From Scandinavium manionii (lineage in GTDB: Bacteria; Pseudomonadota; Gammaproteobacteria; Enterobacterales; Enterobacteriaceae), in contig NZ_JALIGC010000030.1 in assembly GCF_024764775.1 (NCBI RefSeq), positions 57,918 to 121,917 of the forward strand: DNA of 64,000 nt, given 5' to 3'. The number at the start of each line of letters is the position of its first letter. Positions within the stretch are counted from its first letter, which is position 1. The notes beneath the pieces were generated by a model. That model was not told the DNA's origin and ran no database searches. It saw only the letters and a program-made list of their open reading frames with translations. The translations under genes and the position numbers were made by a program. Below, one piece after another: positions 17,290 through 25,781 of the stretch.

Positions 17290-17354
17290 TAACGTTGCTT
17301 TAGTAACGGCCCAGAAGGGCGAGCCTTCGGCGAGTAATCCTCCCGGATGCACCA
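17290..17354 (+). repeat. tRNA-Arg spacer repeat with tRNA 3'-end mimic, copy 1
   Basis: 65 bp beginning TAACGTTGCTTTAG and ending TCCTCCCGGATGCACCA. The last 17 bases are identical to the 3' end of the neighbouring tRNA-Arg, including CCA. The repeat at 17563-17627 has the same length with only a few differences. Hairpins CGTTGCTTTAGTAACG and GCCCAGAAGGGC lie inside. Confidence 0.85.
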
Positions 17355-17416
17355 TCTTCATCAGTGTTGTGGCATGATGAGTGACATTGAGTCAGCAGTA
17401 CCTTAGTAATTCCGAT

Positions 17417-17493
17417 GCATCCGTAGCTCAGCTGGATAGAGTACTCGGCTACGAACCGAGCGGTCGGAGGTTCGAATCCTCCCGGATGCACCA
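17417..17493 (+). tRNA. tRNA-Arg (ACG), copy 2
   Basis: Identical to the copy at 17146-17222. Spacer sequences after the two copies are also related, so the unit tRNA plus spacer (about 271 bp) was duplicated in tandem. Confidence 0.97.
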
Positions 17494-17562
17494 TATTCTC
17501 TTGGCTATCAGCGATGATAGTACTCCTGAGAAAGTTACTTTCTCAGCGGGCACCAGAGAGGA

Positions 17563-17627
17563 TAACGTTGCTTTAGCAACGGCCCGAAAGGGCGAGCCTT
17601 CGGCGAGTAATCCTCCCAGATGCACCA
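17563..17627 (+). repeat. tRNA-Arg spacer repeat with tRNA 3'-end mimic, copy 2
   Basis: Second 65-bp copy, ending TCCTCCCAGATGCACCA; one base of the acceptor-stem mimic has changed (G to A) relative to copy 1. The stem TAACGTTGCTTTAGCAACG is better paired here. It forms the 3' end of the cluster; beyond it, to 17819, no gene is seen. Confidence 0.85.
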
Positions 17628-17819
17628 TTCTTTTTGAATCCCTCCCCCAGCATTAAATACTCACATTTGTTACACATTCTCTTTGTTCTCTCGCATATCA
17701 CTTTGTCATGAACTTTCCAGACAATTCTTTAACCGTTTGTTTACTATTGGCATCTTTCCTCTTTCAGGCTAATTTATATCTGTGATTAATCTGTTTTAAG
17801 GTAGCAAGGAGAGAAATCC

Positions 17820-18134
17820 ATGAAATGGTTCAAAGCTGTCTCTGCATGTTGTGCAGCTCTTATCGTTAGCGTGTCCCTGGCCGGGTGTGCAGGTTCTTCC
17901 ACGAAGGAAAGCACTGGCGGCTATATCGATGACACCGTGGTGACCACCAAAGTGAAATCCGCACTGTTCAACGATAAAGACGTTAAATCCTCAGAAATCA
18001 GCGTAGTGACCTTTAAAGGGCGCGTTCAGCTGAGTGGATTCGTCTCATCGCAGAAGGTTGCCAACCGTGCGGTGGAGATAACCCGCAACGTGACCGGTGT
18101 TCGCATTGTTGAGAATGACATGCAGGTCAAGTAA
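17820..18134 (+). CDS. BON-domain lipoprotein
   Basis: Predicted lipoprotein of 104 residues: signal peptide with lipobox LAGC (mature Cys at about 23), then one BON domain (about 38-104, DDTVVTTKVKSALF ... VVTFKGRVQLSGFV ... VENDMQVK). BON domains bind phospholipid and occur in OsmY and DolP. Ribosome-binding site AAGGAG. It is not the E. coli K-12 gene at this place and no specific name is offered. A terminator follows. Confidence 0.85.
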   Translation: MKWFKAVSACCAALIVSVSLAGCAGSSTKESTGGYIDDTVVTTKVKSALFNDKDVKSSEISVVTFKGRVQLSGFVSSQKVANRAVEITRNVTGVRIVENDMQVK

Positions 18135-18152
18135 CGTCTGAAAATACGGATA

Positions 18153-18174
18153 AAAGGCACCGTCAGGTGCCTTT
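18153..18174 (+). terminator. Terminator of the BON lipoprotein gene
   Basis: Perfect 9-bp stem AAAGGCACC / GGTGCCTTT with loop GTCA, then TTGTTGT. Confidence 0.75.
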
Positions 18175-18252
18175 GTTGTCTTCAGCGGGCAGCGACAAAC
18201 AGTGACGTTTTACGTTAAAGTAACGTTTCGATATCCGGTGAGTGAGAACATG

Positions 18253-18819
18253 ATGTACGAGCGCTATGCAGGGCTGATTTTCGACATGGATGGCACCATC
18301 CTTGATACCGAACCCACTCATCTTATAGCGTGGCGAGACGTTCTCGGGCGATACGGAATGCGATTTGATGAACACGCCATGGCTGCCTTAAACGGTTCAC
18401 CGACCTGGCACATTGCTCAGGCGGTCATTGAGCTGAATCAGGCCACTCTCGATCCCCATCAGTTGGCACGTGAGAAAACGGACGCCGTGAAAGCGATTCT
18501 GTTGGATACCGTGCGCCCGTTGCCGCTAATTGACGTTGTCAAAGAGTGGCACGGCCGCCGTCCGATGGCGGTTGGCACCGGCAGTGAAAGTGCAATGGCG
18601 GAAGCGTTGCTCAATCATTTGGGCCTGCGCCAGTACTTCACCGCGGTGGTTGCTGCCGATCATGTCTCTCATCATAAGCCAGCGCCGGATACGTTTTTGC
18701 TGTGTGCAGAACTGATGGGCGTCCCTGCGCAGCAATGCGTGGTGTTTGAGGATGCCGATTTTGGTATTCAGGCGGCGAAAAGTGCGGGTATGGATATTGT
18801 GGACGTGCGTTTGCTGTGA
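18253..18819 (+). CDS. yqaB: Fructose-1-phosphate/6-phosphogluconate phosphatase YqaB
   Basis: HAD-superfamily phosphatase of 188 residues. HAD motif 1 FDMDGTILDTEP (nucleophile Asp and acid/base Asp), a helical cap, motif 2 in VGTGSESAM, motif 3 Lys in HHKPAPDTF and motif 4 FEDADFG are present. The frame is open to 18202; the ATG at 18253 (MYERYAGLIFDMDG) matches the E. coli start, with another ATG directly before it. It overlaps yqaA by 4 bp. Confidence 0.93.
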   Translation: MYERYAGLIFDMDGTILDTEPTHLIAWRDVLGRYGMRFDEHAMAALNGSPTWHIAQAVIELNQATLDPHQLAREKTDAVKAILLDTVRPLPLIDVVKEWHGRRPMAVGTGSESAMAEALLNHLGLRQYFTAVVAADHVSHHKPAPDTFLLCAELMGVPAQQCVVFEDADFGIQAAKSAGMDIVDVRLL

Positions 18820-19244
18820 GTGACGCGCTCCCACTGTTATCGCTTTTTGCCAGTAGTTTTCTGAGCGCCACGCTGTTACCCGGAAATTCAGAAGTTGTCC
18901 TGATAGGCATGCTGATAGCGGGCGTCAGCCATCCGTGGTTACTCGTATTAATAGCAACAATGGGTAATAGCCTTGGAGGGGTAACTAACGTTATTCTTGG
19001 GCGTTTATTTCCGCAGCGTGATAATTCGCGTTGGCGGGAGAAAGCGATGGGCTGGCTAAGACGTTATGGCGCGGCCACACTATTACTTAGCTGGATGCCG
19101 GTTATCGGCGATTTACTGTGTGTCCTGGCAGGATGGATGCGTCTTTCCTGGGGACCGGTGCTTTTTTTCTTATGCCTTGGCAAGGCGTTGCGCTATGTGG
19201 CTATCGCCGCAGCGACGCTTCAGGGTATGACGTGGTGGCACTAA
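18816..19244 (+). CDS. yqaA: Inner membrane protein YqaA (DedA/SNARE-associated type)
   Basis: Membrane protein of 142 residues starting at GTG 18816 (MSDALPLLSLFASSFLSATL), overlapping the yqaB stop. Hydrophobic segments at about 5-20, 30-60 and 85-135 include LPGNSEVV and the GMGWLRRYGAATLLLSWMPVIGD-like loop typical of the VTT/DedA superfamily. The biochemical role is unknown. It matches E. coli YqaA along its length and sits upstream of gshA. Confidence 0.9.
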   Translation: MSDALPLLSLFASSFLSATLLPGNSEVVLIGMLIAGVSHPWLLVLIATMGNSLGGVTNVILGRLFPQRDNSRWREKAMGWLRRYGAATLLLSWMPVIGDLLCVLAGWMRLSWGPVLFFLCLGKALRYVAIAAATLQGMTWWH

Positions 19245-19322
19245 TTGGATTGATTGTGACCTTTAATCGTCAACCATTACAATTATGCTTAATAAAATGA
19301 TTTCGACAGGCGGGAGGTCAAT

Positions 19323-20879
19323 TTGATCCCGGACGTATCACAGGCGCTGACCTGGCTGGAAAAAAATCCTCAGGCAGTTCAGGGGATCCAACGCGGTCTT
19401 GAGCGCGAAACGCTGCGCGTTAATGCTGATGGCTCATTGGCAACAACGGGTCACCCGGTAGAACTGGGTTCAGCACTGACCCATAAATGGATTACAACTG
19501 ACTTTGCCGAAGCATTGCTGGAGTTTATCACTCCGGTAGATGGCGACATTGACCACATGCTGACGCTGCTGCGTGACGTGCATCGACACACCGCACGCCA
19601 TATCGGCGACGAGCGCATGTGGCCACTGAGCATGCCATGCTATATCGCGCCAGGCCAGGATATCGAGCTGGCACAGTACGGCACCTCTAACGTGGGTCGT
19701 CTGAAAACGCTGTACCGTGAAGGGCTGAAAAACCGTTACGGTGCGCTGATGCAGACCATCTCCGGCGTGCATTACAACTTCTCGCTGCCGATGGCGTTCT
19801 GGCAGGCAAAGTGTGGCATAGAAGGCAAGGAAGACGGCACAGAGGCTATCTCTGCTGGCTATTTCCGCCTGATCCGCAACTACTACCGCTTTGGTTGGGT
19901 GATCCCGTATCTGTTCGGGGCTTCTCCGGCCATTTGCTCATCGTTCTTGCAGGGCAAACCGACCACGCTGCCGTTTGAGAAAACCGAGGGCGGCATGTAT
20001 TACCTGCCGTACGCGACGTCTCTGCGTTTGAGCGATCTGGGTTATACCAATAAGTCGCAAAGTAATCTCGGAATTACGTTTAACGATCTCCACGAGTATG
20101 TGGCAGGATTGAAGCGGGCGATCAAAACGCCGTCAGAAGAGTACGCCAAAATTGGTCTGGCAAAAGACGGTCACTATCTGCAGATTAACAGCAACATTTT
20201 GCAGATTGAGAATGAACTGTACGCGCCGATTCGTCCAAAACGCGTCACTCGCAGCGGTGAAACGCCGTCGGATGCGCTACTGCGTGGCGGTATTGAATAT
20301 ATCGAAGTGCGTTCGCTGGACATCAACCCGTTCTCGCCAATTGGTGTGGACGAGCAGCAGGTTCGCTTCCTCGACCTGTTCATGGTCTGGTGCGTGCTGG
20401 CAGATGCGCCAGAAATGAGCAGCGATGAGCTGTTGTGTACTCGCACTAACTGGAATCGTGTGATTCTGGAAGGTCGTAAACCGGGTCTGACGCTGGGCAT
20501 TGGCTGTGAAACAGCACAGTTCCCGCTGGCTCAGGTCGGCAAAGACCTGTTTGCTGATTTGCGTCGAGTGGCGCAGACGCTGGACGGCATCGAAGGCGGC
20601 GAAGCGTATCAGAAGGTGTGTGACGAGCTGGTCGCAAGCTTTGATAATCCGGAATTAACGTTCTCAGCACGTATTTTGCGTTCTATGCTTGAGAGTGGCA
20701 TTGGTGGCACCGGCAAAGCGCTGGGCGATGAATATCGTAAAATGCTGCGTGAAGAACCGCTGGAGATTTTGAGCGAAGCGGATTTTGAAGCGGAGCGTGA
20801 AGCTTCGTTAGCACGTCAGCGTCAGACTGAAGAGGCGGATACAGAGCCGTTCTCCGAGCTGGTCGCGCGTCACGCCTGA
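19323..20879 (+). CDS. gshA: Glutamate-cysteine ligase
   Basis: ATP-dependent ligation of glutamate and cysteine, the first step of glutathione synthesis. 518 residues, the E. coli length and sequence type (MIPDVSQALTWLEKNPQAVQ). The start codon is TTG at 19323 preceded by GGGAGG, the same rare start used by E. coli gshA. Conserved segments include ERETLRVNADG, HYNFSLPMAFW and the INPFSPIGVDEQQVRFLD region. Followed on the opposite strand by micA. Confidence 0.96.
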   Translation: MIPDVSQALTWLEKNPQAVQGIQRGLERETLRVNADGSLATTGHPVELGSALTHKWITTDFAEALLEFITPVDGDIDHMLTLLRDVHRHTARHIGDERMWPLSMPCYIAPGQDIELAQYGTSNVGRLKTLYREGLKNRYGALMQTISGVHYNFSLPMAFWQAKCGIEGKEDGTEAISAGYFRLIRNYYRFGWVIPYLFGASPAICSSFLQGKPTTLPFEKTEGGMYYLPYATSLRLSDLGYTNKSQSNLGITFNDLHEYVAGLKRAIKTPSEEYAKIGLAKDGHYLQINSNILQIENELYAPIRPKRVTRSGETPSDALLRGGIEYIEVRSLDINPFSPIGVDEQQVRFLDLFMVWCVLADAPEMSSDELLCTRTNWNRVILEGRKPGLTLGIGCETAQFPLAQVGKDLFADLRRVAQTLDGIEGGEAYQKVCDELVASFDNPELTFSARILRSMLESGIGGTGKALGDEYRKMLREEPLEILSEADFEAEREASLARQRQTEEADTEPFSELVARHA

Positions 20880-20887
20880 CAGAAAAG

Positions 20888-20960
20888 AAAAAGGCCACAG
20901 TAATGTGGCCAAAATTTCATCTCTGAATACAGGGATGATGATAACAAATGCGCGTCTTTC
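20888..20960 (-). ncRNA. micA: MicA small RNA
   Basis: The minus strand reads GAAAGACGCGCATTTGTTAT from 20960, followed by the A/T-rich Hfq region and the terminator hairpin GGCCACATTACTGTGGCC plus TTTTT (end 20888). The 5' seed region, length (about 73 nt) and position between gshA and luxS are those of E. coli MicA, the sigma-E-dependent Hfq sRNA that represses ompA. The terminator stem-loop differs in the loop. Confidence 0.93.
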
Positions 20961-20966
20961 ATAGAG

Positions 20967-20993
20967 TAAGACTCGCCTGCGAACAAAGAGTTC
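20967..20993 (-). promoter_or_regulatory. Sigma-E promoter of micA
   Basis: On the minus strand GAACTC (20988-20993) and TCTTA (20967-20971) are separated by 16 bp and end 6 bp before the micA 5' end. This fits the sigma-E pattern GAACTT-N16-TCTGA, supporting envelope-stress control. Confidence 0.7.
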
Positions 20994-21079
20994 AGTTAAT
21001 TTCAAAAAAAATACTCTTCGTAATATTTTCCGCGTAGCCCTTATGGCACAAGGGATGAGAAGAGTTCGGAGGAGACAAA

Positions 21080-21595
21080 ATGCCGTTATTAGATAGCTTC
21101 ACTGTCGACCATACCCGAATGGAAGCCCCTGCTGTTCGTGTAGCGAAATCCATGCACACGCCACACGGCGATGAAATCACCGTCTTTGATCTGCGCTTCT
21201 GCGTACCGAACAAAGAAGTGATGCCAGAGCGCGGCATTCATACTCTTGAGCACCTGTTCGCGGGCTTCATGCGCGATCATCTCAACGGCAACGGCGTGGA
21301 AATCATCGACATTTCCCCAATGGGCTGCCGCACCGGCTTCTACATGAGCCTGATTGGCACGCCGGACGAATCCCGCGTAGCCGAAGCATGGAAAGCGGCG
21401 ATGGCCGACGTGCTGAAGGTGAAAGAGCAGAACCAGATCCCTGAGCTGAACGTCTATCAGTGCGGGACGTACACCATGCACTCGCTGGAAGAAGCACAGG
21501 AAATCGCCCGTCATATCATTGACCGCGGTGTTCGTGTGAACAGTAATGATGAGCTGGCGCTGCCAAAAGAGAAGCTGCAGGAACTGCACATCTAG
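21080..21595 (+). CDS. luxS: S-ribosylhomocysteine lyase (AI-2 synthase)
   Basis: Fe-dependent enzyme converting S-ribosylhomocysteine to homocysteine and DPD, the AI-2 precursor. 171 residues with the metal-binding HTLEHLFAGFMRDHL motif (His-54, His-58) and the later cysteine ligand in QCGTYTMHS (about 126). The catalytic Cys-84 lies in SPMGCRTGFYM. Conserved neighbour of gshA/micA; followed by a clear terminator. Confidence 0.97.
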   Translation: MPLLDSFTVDHTRMEAPAVRVAKSMHTPHGDEITVFDLRFCVPNKEVMPERGIHTLEHLFAGFMRDHLNGNGVEIIDISPMGCRTGFYMSLIGTPDESRVAEAWKAAMADVLKVKEQNQIPELNVYQCGTYTMHSLEEAQEIARHIIDRGVRVNSNDELALPKEKLQELHI

Positions 21596-21610
21596 TATTC
21601 TCTTTAGATA

Positions 21611-21635
21611 CCCGGCCTAATGCGCCGGGTTTTTT
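21611..21635 (+). terminator. luxS terminator
   Basis: Stem CCCGGC / GCCGGG with loop CTAATGC and TTTTTT directly after. Confidence 0.85.
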
Positions 21636-21670
21636 ATCTTCCTCTCAGGCCTGCCACCGCGATTGCGCCA

Positions 21671-22435
21671 ATGACCACAACCCTAACGTTCTCCTTCATC
21701 CATCGCCCGCTTGTTCCCTTTGCCCATGACTATGCGCACGGCGATAGTGAACCCTGGCATCAGCACGACTGTGCCCAGCTGCTGCATATTCTGAGCGGTG
21801 TTGTTCGGGTAGATACGCAGGAAGGATGCTGGGTAGTGCCGCCGGGGCGCGGCGTCTGGCTGCCTGCTGGCACGCCCCACGCGCTGCGCACGACTGGACA
21901 CGTGGCGGCCCGCACGTTGTTTATCGATCCGCTGGCCCGCGCGTTTCTGCCCGCGACCTGCCAGATTGTGCAGATCTCGCCGTTGCTGCGGGAGCTTATC
22001 GTTGCTTCACTAAATCTTGCCGAAAAGTATGCGCCGGGCAGCCGCGAAGAAAGGATCTATGAGTTGATCCTCGATGAGATCCGCGGCATGCAGGTGCTAC
22101 CTTTTGGCCTACCGGAGCCGCAGGACGTTGCTCTGCGCGCGCTGTGTCAGAAGATGCGGCAAAGCCCTGCCGACGGGTGGGACAGCCGCCGGGCGGCAAG
22201 CGTGGCCAATATGAGTGAGCGCACTCTTAACCGTCATTTTCAGCAGCAGACGGCGTTGACCTGGAGTGAGTGGGTTAGGCGCGCCCGATTAATGGAAGCG
22301 CTGGTGCGGCTGGCCCAGGGGCAATCGGTACTCAGAGTGGCTCTCGACCTCGGGTATGGCAGCCATAGCGCATTCACCGCCATGTTTCGCCGGGTGATGG
22401 GCACGTCACCCAGCGAGTATTTTTATAGCGATTAG
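21671..22435 (+). CDS. AraC-family transcriptional regulator
   Basis: 254 residues: N-terminal cupin (about 10-90, HQHDCAQLLHILSGVVRV and WLPAGTPHAL) and C-terminal tandem HTH_18 (about 165-250, NMSERTLNRHFQQQTALTW and DLGYGSHSAFTAMFRRVMGTSPSEY). ATG 21671 (MTTTLTFSFIHRPLVPF) is preferred over the upstream open frame, which lies in the luxS terminator tail. Its stop overlaps that of the convergent leuA-type gene. The partner suggests but does not prove that it controls that gene. Not present beside luxS in E. coli. Confidence 0.85.
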   Translation: MTTTLTFSFIHRPLVPFAHDYAHGDSEPWHQHDCAQLLHILSGVVRVDTQEGCWVVPPGRGVWLPAGTPHALRTTGHVAARTLFIDPLARAFLPATCQIVQISPLLRELIVASLNLAEKYAPGSREERIYELILDEIRGMQVLPFGLPEPQDVALRALCQKMRQSPADGWDSRRAASVANMSERTLNRHFQQQTALTWSEWVRRARLMEALVRLAQGQSVLRVALDLGYGSHSAFTAMFRRVMGTSPSEYFYSD

Positions 22436-24090
22436 GACCGCGCGCCGACGGCGTTGAGCAGCGCCTGAAGTGATGCCCGTGAAATATCGCTGTCGATGCC
22501 GACACCCCACTGGCTGCTGCCATCTGCTGACAGACAGCGAATATAGGCCACCGATCGGCTGTCGCTACGTTCTCCCAGCGTGTGTTCGTGATAGTCCTTA
22601 ATTACCAGCGTCTGCTTGTGCAAACGCGTCAGGCCATTGACTGCCGCCGAAAGCAGACCATTGCCTCTACCCTGCAAGTGCCAGCTCTCCCCATTAATCA
22701 GCAGCGTCGCCTGCAATAACAGCTCGCCGTTGTGCTGACTCTCGCTCTTATAATCTTTCAGCTGCAGGGCCGGCTGTGTGATCAGGCCGTAGCGGGAACG
22801 GAACAGCCGCCACAGTGCATTGTGAGTCATTTCCCGGCCGTGAGCGTCGGTTTCACGCTGTACATGCTGGCTGAAATCCTGCTGCAACGCCCGCGGCAAC
22901 GTCAGGCCGTGATTCTGCTCGATAAGCCATGCGCTACCGCTTTTTCCTGACTGACTGTTCACGCGGATAACCGCCTCATAGCTACAGCCGATATCCTGCG
23001 GATCGACTGGCAGATAGGGCATTTCCCAGTGTTCGTCGGGCTTACGTGCATCAAAGCCTTTCTTGATAGCATCCTGATGCGAGCCGGAGAATGCGGTGTA
23101 AGCCAGGCTTCCGGCCCACGGATGACGCGGATGAACCGGCAGCTGATTACAGCTCTCTACTACCTCAACGACCTGTTTCATCTCGCTGAAATCCAGCCCC
23201 GGCGAAACGCCCTGGCTGTAAAGGTTCATCGCCAGTGTCACCAGACAAACGTTGCCCGTGCGCTCACCGTTGCCAAACAGACATCCTTCCACGCGGTCAG
23301 CTCCGGCCATTACCGCCAGCTCGGCGCTTGCGACGCCGGTTCCACGATCGTTATGCGGATGCACGCTAATACACACATCATCGCGGCGCGAGAAGTGACG
23401 GCAGAAGTATTCAATCTGATCGGCATACACGTTGGGGGTATTCACTTCCACCGTCGCGGGAAGGTTGATGATCATCGGTCGGCTGGCGGAGGGTTCCCAA
23501 ACAGCCACCACGGCTTCACAAATTTCCAGCGCGAACTCAGGCTCGGTAAAGCAGAATGTTTCCGGCGAATACTCATATTGCCAAAGGGTGTCCGGCTGGG
23601 CCTCGCAATGCTGACGAATAAGGCGCGTGGAGCGTGTCGCCAGTTCCACTATTTGTGCTTTTTCCATGCCAAATACCAGACGGCGAAACAATGGGGCAGT
23701 GGCGTTATAGAGGTGGACCGTCGCCCGGTGCGCCCCACGTAGCGACTCGAAGGTGCGCAGGATAAGATCTTCACGCGCCTGGGTTAAGACCTGGATTGTG
23801 ACGTTTTCCGGAATGCGTTTCTCCTCAATCAGCTGGCGGACAAAATTGAAGTCCGTTTGCGATGCGGACGGAAATGCTACTTCAATTTCTTTAAAGCCGC
23901 AGCGCAGCAGTAAATCCCAGAACTGCAACTTGCGTTCGGCGTCCATCGGCTCGGCGAGAGCCTGGTTCCCGTCGCGCAAATCCGTTGATAACCAGCGCGG
24001 GGCATGAGTCAGCGCGTTGTCCGGCCAGTGGCGGTCCGGTAAGGATAAAACGGGCCAGGGGCGATATTTTTCAGCGGGGTTGTTCAGCAT
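22432..24090 (-). CDS. 2-Isopropylmalate synthase, type 2 (LeuA-like)
   Basis: Condenses acetyl-CoA with 2-oxoisovalerate, the first committed step of leucine synthesis, or acts on a related 2-oxo acid. The 552 residues follow the long type-2 LeuA of actinobacteria and fungi rather than the E. coli leuABCD enzyme. The catalytic HMGL-like barrel (about 30-310) has STDLRDGNQAL (metal Asp and Arg), HPHNDRGTG and NGERTGN; the C-terminal LeuA regulatory domain lies at about 430-550. It is alone, far from any leuBCD genes, and may be paralogous. No leader peptide with leucine codons was seen. Confidence 0.85.
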   Translation of the reverse strand: MLNNPAEKYRPWPVLSLPDRHWPDNALTHAPRWLSTDLRDGNQALAEPMDAERKLQFWDLLLRCGFKEIEVAFPSASQTDFNFVRQLIEEKRIPENVTIQVLTQAREDLILRTFESLRGAHRATVHLYNATAPLFRRLVFGMEKAQIVELATRSTRLIRQHCEAQPDTLWQYEYSPETFCFTEPEFALEICEAVVAVWEPSASRPMIINLPATVEVNTPNVYADQIEYFCRHFSRRDDVCISVHPHNDRGTGVASAELAVMAGADRVEGCLFGNGERTGNVCLVTLAMNLYSQGVSPGLDFSEMKQVVEVVESCNQLPVHPRHPWAGSLAYTAFSGSHQDAIKKGFDARKPDEHWEMPYLPVDPQDIGCSYEAVIRVNSQSGKSGSAWLIEQNHGLTLPRALQQDFSQHVQRETDAHGREMTHNALWRLFRSRYGLITQPALQLKDYKSESQHNGELLLQATLLINGESWHLQGRGNGLLSAAVNGLTRLHKQTLVIKDYHEHTLGERSDSRSVAYIRCLSADGSSQWGVGIDSDISRASLQALLNAVGARS

Positions 24091-24180
24091 GGGATTCTCC
24101 TCTTGTCGTGGGTTTAATCCTGACGGAAGAGCAGGGTGCAGCGCTTTAGCGGATGTGACAGAGTCTTGCGAGAAATGGAC

Positions 24181-24209
24181 AAAAAAAGACCCTCTGTAAA
24201 AGGAGGGTC
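24181..24209 (-). terminator. emrB terminator
   Basis: Read on the minus strand: GACCCTC / GAGGGTC stem with 8-base loop followed by seven T. It lies 18 bp after the emrB stop and isolates the downstream leuA-type gene. Confidence 0.88.
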
Positions 24210-24226
24210 CTGTTATTCACGATACG

Positions 24227-25774
24227 TTAGTGCGCACCACCGCCACCACCACCTGCGCCAAACGGCGGTCTGGCGAGCCAGATGAGCCCCAGAAGTACGA
24301 TGAAGATCCCCGCTGACATCCAGAAGATTTCGTTCGCGGAAATGATCAATCCCTGGTTGGTGATCTGCTGTGCCAGCCAGCCGGAGGCCTGCTGCTCCGA
24401 CATCCCTAAATCCTGAAGCTGGCCGTACATCTGCTGCGCATTCGGGTTAAAAGGATTCACCGACTCGGTCAGCTGTGCGTGATGTAGCGCTTCACGGTTA
24501 CTCCACATGGTGGTCGTTATTGACGTACCGATAGAGCCCGCCAGCGTACGGGTAAAGTTCGACAGGCTCGATGCCGCCGCCATCCGCTCTGGCCCAAGGC
24601 CGGAAAGGGTGATGGTGGTCAGTGGCATAAAGAAGCACGCCACCGCGAAGCCCTGTATAAACTGTGGCCACGCCGATGCGCCAAAGTCCATTCCCGGTTC
24701 GAAGGTATACGCACGCCAGTAGAAGCACACCGCGTACATAATGAAGCTGAAGGTCACCAGCCGGCGCATATCTATCTTATGCGCAAAGCGGCCGATAATC
24801 GGCGACAGAATAACGGGTAATATTCCCACCGGCGCCGATGCCAGACCCGCCCAGGTGGCCGTGTAGCCATATACCTCCTGCAGCAGCTGCGGCAGCAAAA
24901 CGATCGCGCCGAAGTAGAGCATATAGGCCAGGCTGATACATAAACAGCCGATGGTAAAGTTTCGCGATTTGAAGAGCGAGAGATCGACTATCGGGTTCTC
25001 GTCCGTTAGCTCCCAGACAATCAAGAAGCTTATCGCCACCACCGCGACGATGGTCAGGACAATGACTTCGGTAGAGTTAAACCAGTCGAGCTCTTTCCCG
25101 CGATCGAGCATGACCTGCAGACTGCCAATCCCGACCACCAGAAGCGCCAGGCCAATGGCATCAATGCGGCGATGTTCGGTTCGGGTTTCGCGTCCGCGCA
25201 GGCTTTGCAGGGTTAACAGCACCACCACCGCACCAATCGGCACGTTGATGAAGAAGATCCAACCCCAGTGATAGTTGTCACTGATATAACCGCCGAGGAT
25301 TGGGCCGCAAATCGGTGCAACGATAACTGTCATCGACCACAACGCCAGCGCCACGGCGCGTTTTGCTGGCGGGTAGTTGTTTAACAGCAGACTCTGCGAA
25401 AGCGGGATCAGCGGACCGGCAACGATACCCTGAATGACGCGGAAGAAAATCAGCATCGTCAGGCTGCTCGACACGCCACACGCCCAGGAGGCGATAACGA
25501 AGGCGATGGTGGACCAGGTAAACAGTTTTACCTCGCCCACACGTTTTGCCAGCCAGCCGGTAATCGGAATGGAAATGGCGTTCGCCACCCCGAACGAGGT
25601 AATAACCCACGTTCCCTGACTCAGCGATGAGCCAAGGTTACCAGCAATGGTGGGGATCGCCACGTTAGCAATCGTCGAGTCCAGCACCTGCATGAACGTC
25701 GCCAGAGACAGCGCAATGGTCATAATGACCAACTGCGCGCCTTCCAGCGGTTTTTGCTGTTGCATTACGTTCAC
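24227..25774 (-). CDS. emrB: Multidrug efflux MFS transporter EmrB
   Basis: DHA2-family proton-driven pump with 14 predicted membrane helices, 515 residues, working with EmrA and TolC against CCCP, nalidixic acid and other hydrophobic agents. It starts MNVMQQQKPLEGAQLVIMTIALSLATFMQVLDSTIANVAIPTIAG-like with the D-S-T-I-A-N helix 1 motif. The C terminus carries a glycine run (GGGGGG) before AH. It follows emrA after 7 bp. One operon with mprA. Confidence 0.95.
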   Translation of the reverse strand: MNVMQQQKPLEGAQLVIMTIALSLATFMQVLDSTIANVAIPTIAGNLGSSLSQGTWVITSFGVANAISIPITGWLAKRVGEVKLFTWSTIAFVIASWACGVSSSLTMLIFFRVIQGIVAGPLIPLSQSLLLNNYPPAKRAVALALWSMTVIVAPICGPILGGYISDNYHWGWIFFINVPIGAVVVLLTLQSLRGRETRTEHRRIDAIGLALLVVGIGSLQVMLDRGKELDWFNSTEVIVLTIVAVVAISFLIVWELTDENPIVDLSLFKSRNFTIGCLCISLAYMLYFGAIVLLPQLLQEVYGYTATWAGLASAPVGILPVILSPIIGRFAHKIDMRRLVTFSFIMYAVCFYWRAYTFEPGMDFGASAWPQFIQGFAVACFFMPLTTITLSGLGPERMAAASSLSNFTRTLAGSIGTSITTTMWSNREALHHAQLTESVNPFNPNAQQMYGQLQDLGMSEQQASGWLAQQITNQGLIISANEIFWMSAGIFIVLLGLIWLARPPFGAGGGGGGAH

Positions 25775-25781
25775 CCCGGAA

